From: Takifugu bimaculatus
Lineage: Eukaryota; Chordata; Actinopteri; Tetraodontiformes; Tetraodontidae
Assembly: GCA_004026145.2 (NCBI GenBank)
Contig: CP034996.1
Span: 15,266,641-15,330,640 of the forward strand
Length of the DNA: 64,000 nucleotides
Direction: 5' to 3'
The translations under genes and the position numbers were made by a program. The notes under the pieces were generated by a model. The model had not been told where the DNA came from and ran no database searches. It was given only the letters and a program-made list of their open reading frames with translations. Positions 35,601-48,707 of the stretch are shown one piece after another (within the stretch, counting starts at the first letter, position 1; every line of letters begins with the position of its first letter).

Positions 35601-38600
35601 GCCTTCGAAACCCCATCATGCAATCTGAGGTCATGCAGCTCCCTGTTAATGGAAGAACAACCAAACCAAAGTCTCTGTAATCACCACACCAGTCAGCTGG
35701 AGGCAATTTAGACGAGGAAATCATCTCATTCTGTTACTGACACGATAATCAAGGGCCCGTTAGACGGTGGGCTCATCTATCTTCTCTCCTTGATCGGATA
35801 GCAGGAATCCACGTGCTGAAAACCCGGCAAGAGCTCTACTGGCACAGGTCTCATCAGCCATTATCTCAGTGAGTTGTCATCAGCTGCTTAGCAATGGGTC
35901 ACAGCTTCAGAGACCATGAGGACCATTTGTGTCTGTAATGGCAGCATTGGTTCAGGGTGTTGTGTTTGAGTGTGTTGCCATCTTAACATCCGTCTATCTA
36001 CATCATTTCATCTCCTCGCTTGTTTATTTTCCCCTCTTCACGGGAGGACTCTAGGAATCGCAGCGTGAATTGTGGCGTGATGCGCTCACTCTGAAGACGG
36101 CAGCACTTTCGGGTGTTGTCGAGATGTTGTGTTTCGTGAATCCTTTGGCTGTCGTTGGACCCAGATTCCCGCCTCGCCTCTTTCGATCAGCAGCTTTGGC
36201 TAACGCCGACCTTCTCTGGGGGGGGGTTCCCTCAACCATCTGCCACATCTGCATTTGAGCCCAGACCCCCCCCATCTCAGTGCTTTGTCACCCCATCCCA
36301 GTAGAGAACAATAGTGTAAGCCTAGATTTATTTGGCATCCCTGTTTTGAGTTTCGGTGCCATTTTTGAGCACACAGAAAATAAATAGTGTGTGAGTCAAC
36401 TTTCTGAAAAAGCAGAGTTTGGCAGAGAGATTTGTATCCAGACCAGACAAATACAGATGTTCCCCAGTCGCCATCCCCAGCGTGAATGATGAGCTGCTAC
36501 CCGAACGGTGATGATCCTTACATGGACGCGCACGAACAAACACACGCCTGAACTGAATAAGGAGAACAGTTGATGTCCATTTGAATGATGTTTTACATTT
36601 AAATGCGTTCAGTTGGAGTTTTAATGTCGACCAGCATAGCTCTGATTTACCATGTGCTTGAGGGTGTAGCCTGACTCACAACGTGATACACACATTTGGG
36701 TAAAAGCTGCACACTTTAATCACTAGATCAGATCTTCATCCACAGAATAAACAGTAAATTCATTCACGGGAAATCAGATTAGTTGAATCTGAGCCTGTGG
36801 TCATCCTAGTTTTCAATTTCAAACATCTACTTCTTTAACCTCTCTTTTTTGTGCAGCATTAAGCTTCATTCTCTAACCATCGCCTCTCAAGCTCCAGTTT
36901 CATAATAACATGATGTCATCCGAATGCCGACGCCACCGCCGCTGACAGGCAGCAGGGCCGTTGTGTCCGTCACACGTGACATTAGATGCAGTCTGTAATT
37001 TGTGCATCTTTTACGCTCCACAGCAGAGTTGAACCCCATTTTTATTGGCACTGGAACCTGTTTAGATTACTGGTTTATCTGTTGACTTAACTACTGTGGG
37101 AAAATTGGAGTTAAAGCTTGATAGGAACTCATTTAAGAAAGAAGAGTGAATAAAAAAGACTGAGGGAGAACCGTTGACACTAAGTTAACGTCACCCGAGC
37201 TAATATGAGCTTTCCCAAAGTCTTATAGAGGCAGCTGAAATGTTTGCACAGCAGTGAATGCCTGTGTCATTGAGCTATGGGATTTTAGGATAACTCTGGG
37301 CTTTTACCAATTTATCTGTGATTTAGTGCTGCAGTAAAGAAAAAGATAACACCATAAACCATAGCAGCAGGTAACATCATGTAACTGATTTCTTTCATTC
37401 CTTTACTAGACAAAAGATTTACTACATCGGCTCATTGTGAAACAAACAGGATCAAAAATGCTTCAAACATTGCACTACGATATCATTCACCCCGTCTGTG
37501 AGTCATCACGTTTCTGTTTCCAGACATCAGAAATCATTTAAATGCTTCACATTGTTCTTTTAGTGCTAATAAAGTAACATAAAAAGAACGAGATTTATCG
37601 CTGCAGACATGGTAGAGAGGTGGCTTCTCACAAAAATGAGTCCTCTTTAATGCAGTAATGCTTTTTAATACTGCAATCAGTCGCGTTCACAAACTCTTTC
37701 CCGTCTGGCTGCAGGCTGAAGGATTTTTAAGATCAGCTCGCTCCTTTGATTGGAAGGACAGGACAGTTGTCACAATGACCACAAGACTGTCAAAAGTGAT
37801 AATCCGTCAGTACATCACATCTCTGACACGACGACACTGTCAAACAGCAGAAGTGATTTACAACCTATCCAAGGAAGACTTCACAAAAGTCCATTTTATG
37901 TCCCAAATCATGCATCACTACCATCTAATACATTCAGAGCACATCAGAATTATTAACGATTTAGCCATCCTATCAGTAAAACCCCTAATAAATACTGTAC
38001 GTAATTAAAACAAACTTTTTAAAAACTTATTCAGTTGAGAATAGTTGAAATTTGCTTATCTTCAAATTTAAATGATAAATCATATTTCTTTACTACAATT
38101 GTGACCGTGGAGACGTGTTCTATCGACTCTTGCCGTTTTTATTGACGCATCACCAACAGTGAAGCGGAGATGTTCTGCTTTGTCTACCGAAGGGCCCAAG
38201 AGAGGAGGAACGAGGACAACAGTGGATCAAAATGATCCAGAGGGAATCTAGTGTGGTAACATATAACACGGACAATATGGAAACCATTTCACCCTCTCAG
38301 ATGTTTAAGATTAATTCCTAGGAATAAGGAGTCCCGCTGGTATGCGAAAAGCAAAATCATTTGAATAATTTATGATTGTGTAAATGTGACTAAGCAACAA
38401 ATCTGCCGAGCAGACATAAACAGGTGCAGATACAAAAGGAAGCGTGTGTTTTTGTTTGTCAAGCATTCAAATCGAAATCCCACTTTTACCCTGACAGCCA
38501 ATGACCAAAAACAGTCAAGTAGACAATGATGTCAGGAAAACGTCCTGCCAGAATAGATTTACAGCTTGTCAGGTGTCTTAGCGCAACAATCACGATCATA

Positions 38601-41600
38601 TTCTCTCCCCTGTCGGATCTTTTTCTGCTCTCCGTTTGGAAGAGATGAATCACGTGGCAGAGCCCAGCAGATGCAGAGTGAGGGTGGTTTGAAGTGAAAA
38701 GGCTTGAGTGGAGAGAGATTTGAGGCTGGGCTGCCAGTCCAGACTTTGGCAGCAGAATTTCCAGCTCCTGCTTGTGGCGCACACCTGCAGCATGTCCGCC
38801 TGTCTTGACCATACATAGAATCGAGCAGGACCGGGCAGCCGCGATATTAATACCGAGTTGGGCTTTTTGGCAAATTAAACTGTGACCTGAATGCTCAAAC
38901 TATGAGCAACCAGTGTTTTAGAGGCAAGAGAGAAAAATAAAACTTGTGAAGTTGTAATCTTTTTAGAGATTAGCTGAGCCGTCTGGTTGACTGTGCCATC
39001 AATCATAACCTGGTGACACACCGACTAAAAATTTGGGTTTGATGTATAGTGTAACAACAGTGGCCATGGAGATGCTTTGCTTTTATTGCCTTGCAAGTTT
39101 GGTTTCCTGGAGACTCTCTGTCAGATGGATTAAAACAAAAAAATAAGCTCTGACGCTCTGCGCTCATTTTGGAGGGCTCACTTGTAAACAGACAGTGCAT
39201 GAGGAAAGAGTTTGTTTATGAAGAGCACGAGTGGTTCAAATGTACTGGGCAAGTAGGAGAACCCAAAGCTGGGCTTTGATGAATGATGATGCTATTTTAG
39301 GGATGTTGTTAAACACTCTTAAGCTTTTCATTTCCCATAATTAGGAGGTCCCAGTTGACACTGAGGCAACAGTATTAGAAATCTCTGTGCTTCAAGTTCC
39401 TTTTTAGAGGGGTTGGCTTAAATTTAGACATTTTTAGCACACGGGTGATCGGTTGCTGCCAATTACAGCGATTTAATTGATCGTTGAGTATAGGTATGAT
39501 ATTAATATGACAGTATTTTTTTCTCTCCACACACGAATCATCCCACAAAGTAGATCTGAGCCATGCACCTGGAGCAGCGAGAAGATAAAGTCCTCCAGTC
39601 TAAGTTGTGCGCTGGCTGACGCGCTGCAGCTTTTCACATTTTATTTACAAAATTTCTCTTCATTTTTTTTTTCTTAAATCACTGGAATTCAAACATCTTC
39701 ACAAAGTAGTGAAGTTAATCCGACCCAGTGAATCAGTGTAAAGCCATGGATATTGTGTTTTTTTTTTTAAACAGTCTGTCAAACAATGTCAAGGAGAAAT
39801 CAGTGAAGTTTCCAACATTTGGAGACCCTGGACACAGATTTATCCAGTCCTCTGTGGTTCAAAAGTTGACACCAGTATGTATGGTATTTGTATAGATGTA
39901 AACCACAAAGATATTTGCAGCAAATCATGCAGCCCAGCCCCTGGCAGTTGAAAACCTTTCAGCTTTCTGTAACAACTGTTGCTCAATGAACCTTGTCCCC
40001 ATAAATTTACAGAATATTTATGTTTGGGGAAACAGGCAAGCCAACTAGAAGTTGTCTTTTCATGGCGTATTGGAAGATGGAGCCCTATTATCTGCTGTGA
40101 TCCCTGTAGGCTTGTGCAAAAACCATGACCTCAGTGGTCTGGGAAATGTTTCTGTCTTACCTCCATCGCAGTTTAATTCAATCATGCTTTTCTTCTCTGT
40201 TGCTGTAACAGTAGAGGTTTACATGCACAGGGCTGGGATTCTCTGAGATAATTAGTAGAACGGTGCTGTAACACATATTTAAGTGCTGACACCCAACCAT
40301 CTAATGGCAGAGAGAATGTCCGATTATTGTTTGGAAGCTAGTTTTCAGGATGAAGCTCCAGATTAACGAGGGGTTTAAGATGACTCATGACAAAACATAC
40401 ACTGAAGTATCCAGAGAAAGTACATTGACTCATGTCTGGAGTTTAATCCTGCTCAAAGGCCACAGAACATTTAAAACATGGCCTAATTTATTAGCTCTGG
40501 TGGAGATAATTGATGCTTCTCTAAAGATGTAACAAATGACAATATGAAAAGAACAAACATTTGAAACAAACTACAGAGAACAAACCTGGCCCGTTCTCCG
40601 TCCTTCCATATTGTAATACACGCTGTAGTCTCTGCAAAATCCTTCCAATAAACAAACCACTGAACAAACGGGGACGAGAATATGGCCAAAGCGGAGACGT
40701 AAACGCTCACGCCGCACCTACAAACTGTAGACAATGAAAACTGAATGTAATACAAAGCAGATTTGGGGGCCCAGTTAGATCAGACGGCCACTTCGCTTCC
40801 TTGAAGGACCGCCATCAATGTCGGCACACGCTGATAAATAAGAGGTGCAGCAGTTAAAACGTGATGGCAAAACTCTGCTGAAGTGTTTCACACTTTAGGG
40901 TGTTTGAGGAGCCCCACCCTGTTTCTACTGGAGCGTGAAAGAGATGGAATACACTGGAACACGGACTGTGGTATTTTGTTAAAAACGACACCTTCTCAAT
41001 CTTTCACTTGTTTAATTCCATTCCTGTTTTGTCAATAAAGGTTGTCCACTGACAGCCACTGTAGGTTGTCTCATGTATTTATGCTTCCTGGTCTGTATCT
41101 CCCTGCTGGATGCTGCCAACTCTTAAACATGAATTATCATTAGTAATAATATAGTGAAATATGATGTGTGTATTAACCTCATCTCAGTCTTCTAATAAGG
41201 ATTTGTGAGGCTCAGCTTCTGTAAATGTGCTATTTTTTGCACAGTGAGACAATAACTTGATTCCAACTACTGCCTAGTACTCTAACTGGACGCATTAACA
41301 CCCACACTGTTTGTATTATACATAGACAAAACCCAGATTACTGCAGAGAAGGCCTGAATAAACCCAATCAAATACTTGAGCCGTGAGCTATGGCCTGTAA
41401 ATATGAACCACATTGTTGGCACAACATCTTAAAAGCTGAAGGATTAATGATAACATGCCTGCTTCACATGCTCAAAAATATGACACGTAGCTCAAACATG
41501 AATATCGCGTTTCTGTTACAGGTATTGATAAAAATGGCTCCTCTGCGCTTCATTTAGAGGTAATGTAGTCTTACAGAATGCTTTATAGGAGGTCACAGGG

Positions 41601-41751
41601 GTCACTGGGGAGATGGGATGAAGTGATGTCACTTCCCTGGGGAATATTTCCGAATTCTTCCTGACTTGGCCATTTAATGTATAGCACGTGGGCCAAAGTG
41701 GAACCATACTTTTACCTATAACAGGTCTGGATCAGGTGCTGTGCACATTGA

Positions 41752-41800
41752 AGGGGCGACATAGCTCAGTTTGAAAGTCCCAACTTCCTGCCACAGTGTT
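41752..41800 (+). repeat. Possible tRNA-derived SINE fragment
   Basis: The text GGGGCGACATAGCTCAG resembles the head of tRNA-derived fish SINEs, with a TAGCTCAG A-box-like core. No B box follows, so it would be a short remnant. Confidence 0.3.
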
Positions 41801-41849
41801 TTAGCATTGCCGTGAGACTCACTCTAACCCTCTCTTGTGTCTTTCATAG

Positions 41850-41993
41850 GTGACAGCAGAGAATCAAGTATCCTTAAATTTAACCCAACGTGATGGAAAC
41901 AACAGCTGAGGCGCGCTCCGTAGCATCATGGCAGAAACTGCAGGAGAGCGATCAATACAGCGAGTCGGGGTGTGGCACCGCTGTTGTCAGCGT
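41850..41993 (+). other. Candidate orphan exon in a CpG-rich block
   Basis: A good pyrimidine tract and acceptor (tctttcatag) precede 41850, and a strong donor (GT|gtgagtc) follows 41993. Inside, an ATG at 41893 opens about 34 codons (METTAEARSVASWQKLQ...) to the donor. The surrounding 41.88-42.35 kb is richer in CpG than its neighbourhood and holds TGACGTAA and CGCGTCACGT. No family was recognised. Confidence 0.3.
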
Positions 41994-43329
41994 GTGAGTC
42001 AGAAGAAGCTGGATGTTTCTGGCAAACGCCGTGATTTATGACCCTGTCCCCGTGGACCCGAAACCCCGCGGTGACGTAAGCGCGTCACGTCTGTCGGGAC
42101 ACAGGCGGACGTTTGTGTGCACCAGCGGGAGGCGCGGCAGGGAACACAACAGCTGCACTTTCTTACACTCGCTGTGATGGAAGCGTGGCGTCGACATCCA
42201 AAGACAACAAACACGTTACAGGTACGTGCAACGGTCAGGCGACGCCATTGCTCATTAGCTGAGGTCAGACTTGTGATCCTACAGGTCACCCAGCGCAGCT
42301 CTCTGTCTTTGTTCTGAGTGTATTTATTTAAGTGCAGGTTTAACATAGGCTTCCAGGCCATTTTCGGCATTCTTTGGTGAAGGATTAATTCAACACGCAA
42401 AAAACTGAGCTCCAGGAACCCCCCTCATTTGTTTAGAAATTTAATATCACCAATTTATCCATCTGCTCCAGATGTGAGGTGCTGCGCACAGCTGCATCCC
42501 CTCCTGCGAGGGGATGGAGGTTTAGTCTGGTGTTGGGAGGTCAGCGAGATGATATGAAAGTAGTTTTATTATTTCTCAAATCCTCATCTTATCTCCCTGA
42601 TTAGATTTCCGCTCAAGCAGAAGATGGTCCTGAGGTAATAGAAACGTGAAACAGAAATATAGGCATTCTGAATAATTGGAATAATTTGTTTCAATTACCT
42701 AAGAAAATTGTAAATTGGGCCGTTGCCATAGGAACCTGTGATGCTGTTACACCCATTTGAACCATTCTGAGCAACTCTCTCTGCCCTCTCTCTCGTCTCT
42801 GTATTAGAAAAATCAGCATCATCGTGACTTATTATAGACATAGTTTATCAGCAGGTTATAAACTGGGATTCTTTGATTAAGGACAGTTCCAAATCCATCT
42901 TTCTGACAGAAAGCCCCTCATCACCCACTGTATTGTCCTCCGACCCTCTCGGGCTCCATGTCAGAATGCTTGTTTTCCCTAATTAGATGAACAAAAGCCT
43001 TTTCTTTGCCATCATATGAAAAAAATATTGCGTACCCTGGGTGGATAATCAGACTCCTCGTACGCAATGAACCAAATATTTTGTAGAGATTCAAACAAAT
43101 GCTTCATCTTTGTAGGAGATGATCAGCTTCAAGTGAGTCAGTAATTGTTTACAAAACTAATCATGACTTCAGCCTTCGGGGAGATAAAGCATGTTGGCCG
43201 GTTGTTTAAATCTCTCTTTGAATCTGGACCCTCATAGATGCAATGAAATAGGTAAACATGACCAAGGTATTAATCAGAGGATTAGACGATTCGGCACTTC
43301 CCATGTTTCCAAATTAAAAGCCGATCATT

Positions 43330-43490
43330 GCCAGGCCACTGTTCTCTCTTCAGCCACTCCGTCCAACTGTCCTGGACACTGTTCTTTCAGCGTTTCCTGG
43401 GTCTGCCCATACACCAGGGAGGTGTCCAGGAGGCATGTCCAGGCACCAGGGGGCCTCACCAGGGAGGCTGAGAAGTGTGAACCTCCTGTA
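43330..43490 (+). repeat. Possible decayed dispersed fish repeat
   Basis: The phrase CAGGGAGGTGTCCAGGAGGC with its flanks resembles a high-copy repeat seen across teleost genomes. The copy is degenerate, and the assignment is by memory of that motif only. Confidence 0.35.
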
Positions 43491-45540
43491 GTTGGAGCAC
43501 CCTCAGAGAACACCACCAGTGAGAAGCACGACCCCTGATGTCCATGTAATGTTGCAGAAGCATGTCAATCTGGACAGCCCTACGACGTCCTTGTTGTATG
43601 TATCATTGATGTACAAAGGTTTTTAATCATGCTAAAATAAAAAAGGGGGATTATTTTAATGATTTCTTATATGAGGATGATCACGTCGCTGGTAGTCTGG
43701 CCAGCCTTTCTGTTCCTTACGTGTGGTGTGTATAGTCTCTAACCTGCGAAAGGCTAAGGAGCTCAAAAGAAAATAATAATCACATTAAAACAACAAGCTT
43801 GGCAGACTCTGAGAGTTGAGTGGTTTGGCTTTGGAAAATCCTTGCCTACGGGTCATATGCTGCATTTTTTTAAAATTGAATCACTGGTAGCAAAGGTTGA
43901 AGCAACCCAAACTTTTTTGGCCGTGGTGGGAGACTACGGAGCTAACCGCCTCTGTCCAATTGTGAACAAACCCCCTTTGAGTTTTGGCTGCAGCTCAAAC
44001 AGGAACACTGTCATTAACCCTACAGTCAATCCTCCATGGAAACATACACATTTGCCTGTTCGCTGTGAGTCAATGCCCTTTCAAATCAACCAAAAATGTT
44101 CTCACTGCCAAGTATTTTCCCTGTACGCTGCACCTCACCCTTCCTCCATTCTTGCAGTGACGACTGTGTTATCTTGTATTCAACTTTTAACCCTTAGAAA
44201 AACACAGAGTGGTGGGATTTTATTGTTTAAGTAGGCAGCAAATAAGGACAGGAACATACACAGGCGTCAGTAGTAGATTTTCTCATCAGCAGGAGTCTAC
44301 CAACACATTAGAGGCATGTATGCGGAGCAATTTCCAAACCCAGAACAGCTCAGGTGAGAGGCCTGGACAGGTGACTCGTGTGTAACTACAAGCTCAGCAC
44401 TCTCCACCACTAATTCTCATCACAGTGGGCTTTTCAATTGAGGGAAGACTATTTACGCTGCACATTGGCAATGCTCTTAAGCTTGGTAACGCCTCAACAT
44501 TTACCATAACAAATCACCTGTACAAATCCCTGGTTTAATCTCCACTTTTCAGCTCCTTTTTTGTGCAGAGGTCCTCTCAAAGAGAGACTGACAGCCAGTA
44601 CTGGTTCTGATCCCAGTAACATGACTCAGAGGCAATCAAAACATGCAGAAGATGCATAATTTGGGAATATGTCGAGGTTGTGGGATTTTGCCATGAGGTG
44701 GTGTTATAGGTGACCTTTAAAGCTTACCTGCAGTTGCTGCCAGTTAAATCAGGAATAAAACACCTCATAAATGGTCCTAACAGTCATTTTACCAAGCCTG
44801 TTTCAAAAAGTATTCCTAACATTACAGTCTGATCCCAACAGCAAATATATAATGTGTGGTATAGCATGATCTGGATCGCCACGCACTATGTGGGTTATTT
44901 CTGACCTTTGTGTTAAATTGGAAAATAGATTTCTGCCTCATAACTTCTAACGTTACCAGTATTTTCCACAATAATCACTCTGCTGGTCCCAGCTTAACCA
45001 CCCCACACAATGGTCCCACAGGCTGATTTTACTCAGCGATATGCTCAGTCGCAATCATACAAAAACACTCCAGCTAAATAGGCTAATCTCCTCAAAAATG
45101 TCTTGAGACTAATATTGCACATAGGAGGCTGTCAGCTAACATTGTTTTAGCATGCTAATCTGAAAATATAGAACCGGCTGATTAAGAGGTCAGCGTGTTA
45201 TCACAGAAAACATACGAGTGTAATGGTCCAGTCTGTGCTATCAGGCCTCTGTCTCATGTCAGTGCAGCCATGCTTTCACTTGCAGCAGAGCCGATAACTG
45301 AACATTTCAGCTCCTTCATAAATAAAAACATTTGTGGGGGTTGGAATTAGGTCTGTGCCTGATTATCTTAAGGTAAATATTGTAACAAGGTCAAAGTGAA
45401 GAGTCAAGAGTGTAGACTTTAGCACAGATTTAAAATGAGACTTAATCTACATTTACACAGTGCATGTAAGCGCTGAGAAATACATTTAAATTCTACATGG
45501 CAAGCAGAATTTTGAATTCCAGTTAAAATTTTGAATTCTG

Positions 45541-45600
45541 GTTTATTGGACGCTTATCTGAGCGTCCAATAAACATGATTAGTGTATGTTTATTGGACAC
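45541..45600. repeat. Perfect 14-bp inverted repeat plus a third related copy
   Basis: GTTTATTGGACGCT (45541-45554) is followed by a six-base loop and its exact complement (45561-45574). A third direct copy, GTTTATTGGACAC, lies at 45588-45600. It could form a hairpin, and the AATAAA content on both strands is incidental to the stem. Confidence 0.7.
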
Positions 45601-46862
45601 TTAAAGTAGGAAGAGCAGAAAAGAGCTGCTTCTCTGTGAGTTGTCTCACTCGCATGAAGACAAAAGCAGGCTAATGCAGTAATTTTGGCAGAGGTGTCTC
45701 ATTGTTGCGCTGCCTTAAATGGGAAACAGAGAACGAGAACTGCACTTTACAGCGTCACTCTGATTAAGACCAGATTGTTCTGCCTTGTAGTCAGCTCTGA
45801 GTCCTGGCCAAATCTAACTAGGGGACGGAGACAAGGCTGTCAATGCAGGGGTGTTAATGGACCATTTCACTCAGCCCTTGGTCACAAAAGACCTGCTGTA
45901 AATGCACATTGGTCATTTGTAGATATCCAAAATGTCTCAACAAGGCCTCATGAGGTGGAATGAGTAAGTTTTATATGACCGTACAAACATAAAAAGATTT
46001 GTGACAACTGTTCTTACTGATTCTAAGATTCCCCACACACCCTAGCCCAGAATTTAGCCTGTGCCATCATCAGATTATTATTTTAATTTGCACTTTGGTT
46101 TATGACCAAACAGATGTGGGACAAACATTCCTGCTTCAGCTCTAGGCTGTGTTGTGTTTACAATTAACTAATAAAGCAAAGCATGCTAATACCCTAAAGG
46201 AATATTGTGAAAATTGAAAACATCCATTAAACACAAACAGACATTGTTCAAAGATAACGACTGTTCCCCCGATCTTCAGATATGACAATTAAATATGCTG
46301 CTTCTTAAATATGATGCTTGTTTTTCCTCTCATTTTTTAACTGAGCTACTTTGTAAATGGCCACCATGGTTTGTGTGCTCTCTTGTTGGATGTCAGATTT
46401 ATGTTTTACGACCATTGGCGCTGTTGAAGCTCAGCCATGTCTTATTTGCATCCCTTCTCACTTCATCTGATCTGTAAATGTCATCTGTGGAGAAACATAA
46501 TCACACTGCCAGTAACAGGCTGCAAAGTCGAATTAATCATTTGCATCTGTCCTGTTGAAATACAGTAACAGCGAGAGCCTATATTCTAAGAGATTCTCTG
46601 GAATATTTATAGCTTTTCCCAATCGTAAAAAGCAATCTTTCTGTCACTTCGTCCTTTGCTGCCATCTCTAGGACAAAAGGAGAAGTTTGTTCTCTTCAAA
46701 AAGGAGCAATTTTAGAGGCAGACGGTTATGTTGGATGTTGATTTTAGGTCTTAGTTGTACTATAAAACTTCTGTAAAGTACAAATAATAAATGGAATTGG
46801 AATAACGGTGGGGCGTTTTCGCCTGAACGCTCACTTGTTTGTCCCTCTTGACGTACCCTACA

Positions 46863-46870
46863 TGACGTCA
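46863..46870. promoter_or_regulatory. CRE-like palindrome TGACGTCA in the mrps17 promoter region
   Basis: A perfect TGACGTCA lies about 470 bases upstream of the mrps17 ATG. The coding exon is preceded by an acceptor (tattttatag) just before the start, so a non-coding first exon near 46.8-46.95 kb is likely and this site would sit in its core promoter. Confidence 0.5.
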
Positions 46871-47340
46871 TCAAAACAAGCCGGAAAGATGCAGAGCAGC
46901 ATGGCGCATCTTTCCTTATGAGATATATTTTTGACCTTCTCAAATTATCTCTTCAACGTAGCATTTGTGAGTTGATTCCTTGAATGCTTTAGTAGTTTTA
47001 AGTTGTGATTACTATCAGTCAAAGTACTTATTTTGAATGAATGTGTGAACGAGAGCTAAGTTAAAAACAGTTAGCAGCTAGGCTAGCTGTTTCTCCTGTG
47101 CATTTCATCTGCCATTCACTGAGATTGACCCTAAATGTAACGTGTAATGGGAGTTGTACTGTAAAATACGTTGTATCGGGCCATGTGTGCAGTAATAGTG
47201 TAAGGTAGATCCGTTATAATTGTAAATATTACTATCAAACTAGCTGAAATAAAATTAGAAGTGGACTGATGAATGTTTAGAGTCGGACTAACATCAAATT
47301 AAACGTCCTTTCTTTGATATTTTATAGTTAGACGTGCAGA

Positions 47341-48086
47341 ATGTCTGTCAGGCGTGCTACAGTCCATGCAAAATGGGTCATCGGCAGAGTTATAGGGACC
47401 AAGATGGAAAAAACAGCCAAAGTGCGAGTCACAAGGTTGGTGCTGGATCCTTATCTGCTCAAGGTGAGCTCTTAACACAGTCGTGCGAGTTATGTAGCCA
47501 AATTTTACACAAATAATATAACCCTATTTGACACCAATATAATAAATGTCAATACCCGTGCTAAGGTAGTCTTTTCGTATTTATTTTTTTCGTATTTTGC
47601 ATCCGGAAACTGATTTCTTTAATATATAGAAAAGTACAAAGTAAATCTATGCATATGCAATGCAAAATCTGAGCTATAATGCTGAGCATCTTTGTCACAG
47701 AACAGGTATGCAGAGTCACTGGAGATGCAAAAATGTAACTAAAATTGTTATCTCTTCTGTAGTACTACAACAAGAGGAAGACCTACTTTGCACATGATGC
47801 TTTGGAGCAATGCACTGTGGGAGATATTGTCCTTCTCAAAGCTCTGCCTGAAGCGAGGTCCAAACATGTGAAGCATGAACTGTCGGAGATAGTGTACAAA
47901 GTGGGCCGGGTGGTTGACCCACTGACGGGAAAGAGAGTTGCGGGAACAGAGTTTTTGGAGCCTCTCACTGACCTCGTGGTCAGTCCAGACGAAGAGGTAA
48001 AATTATCTGAGACACTAAAGGAGCTCCACATCTCTGCTGGGTCAAGTGGATCTGATTCAGCACCAGCACAGAAGCCTTCTTCATGA
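47341..48086 (+). CDS. mrps17: Mitochondrial ribosomal protein S17
   Basis: This is a small-subunit mitoribosome protein of the uS17 family, which binds 12S rRNA. Coding exons are 47341-47463 and 47763-48086. The protein starts MSVRRATVHAKWVIGRVIGTKMEKTAKVRV-type and continues LVLDPYLLK, then YYNKRKTYFAHDALEQCTVGDIVLLKALPEARSKHVKHEL; the OB-fold core is close to human MRPS17. Its length, about 148 residues, is slightly longer than the human protein, with a Ser-rich C-terminus. An AATAAA at 48242-48247 closes the transcript. It is the first of four plus-strand genes in a row. Confidence 0.97.
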
Positions 48087-48241
48087 AAGATGCAGGTTCT
48101 GCACATTGTGTTTCAAGTGTTGGTGTAAATATAAATGTAGAGACTATTAAGTGTAACTTAACATGAAGCGCTTTGATACATTTTAGGCCATGCAACACCT
48201 ACTCAAATGTTTGCTTCAGTACATGATTATGAGGAATTTTC

Positions 48242-48247
48242 AATAAA
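48242..48247 (+). terminator. Polyadenylation signal of mrps17
   Basis: AATAAA about 155 bases past the mrps17 stop codon. Confidence 0.65.
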
Positions 48248-48682
48248 ATATAAATAATGTGTGGTTTCTTTCCTCAATATGCTTGTGTGCTGCTCATAAT
48301 TTAGGGAACCACTGTAAACTGTGTAATTTTGGGTTTGTTCAAATCATATAATCTAATCTAGATTTATATCTCAGTGGAGAACAGTTATGTGTTAAGGCTC
48401 TTGGCAAAAAAATAAATAAATATATAGTTGATGTAGAAGAAAAAAGTAAAGCATTTTATTCCGGATAATATGTGGAATGCTATGCCATTTCATTTAAGAG
48501 TTATCTTAAATTAAGAGTTGTGGCATAAGGTACTGTAGCTGCAACACATCAACACAGCCGACTCATTAATACTCTGATAGTTTGAGGATTTGGTGGCTTT
48601 ATTTAGGCCAAAAAGAGAAAAACAAGCACGTTGGCGCTCATTCAGGCGTCAGTCCTCCAGGAACTACCCAGGCTGTGCCTGC

Positions 48683-48690
48683 TGACGTCA
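48683..48690. promoter_or_regulatory. CRE-like palindrome TGACGTCA just upstream of nipsnap2
   Basis: A perfect TGACGTCA lies 17 bases before the nipsnap2 ATG. The same octamer precedes mrps17, so the two adjacent nuclear genes for mitochondrial proteins may share CREB/ATF control; this is an inference. Confidence 0.45.
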
Positions 48691-48707
48691 ACAATCGGGG
48701 GGGAAAC

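Larger units (their letters stand above)
28156..41849. other. Long gene-poor stretch upstream of elastin
   Basis: No protein gene is recognised in this stretch. It must hold the elastin promoter, its signal-peptide exon and probably a long first intron, but I could not place them. It also contains a TG microsatellite (28365-28430), a 19-base direct duplication (32630-32667) and scattered AT-rich sequence. Small open frames are not supported by splice context or family resemblance. Confidence 0.5.
41994..46850. other. Gene-poor spacer before mrps17
   Basis: No protein family recognised. It contains the repeats listed separately and otherwise AT-rich unique-looking sequence. Confidence 0.5.

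Noticed and set aside
37658..38008. 116-codon plus-strand open frame
   Set aside because: No family resemblance, no splice context and unremarkable codon use; consistent with chance in AT-rich DNA.
42000..42400. 133-codon minus-strand open frame in the CpG-rich block
   Set aside because: High CpG content lengthens chance frames; there is no recognisable domain or splice support.
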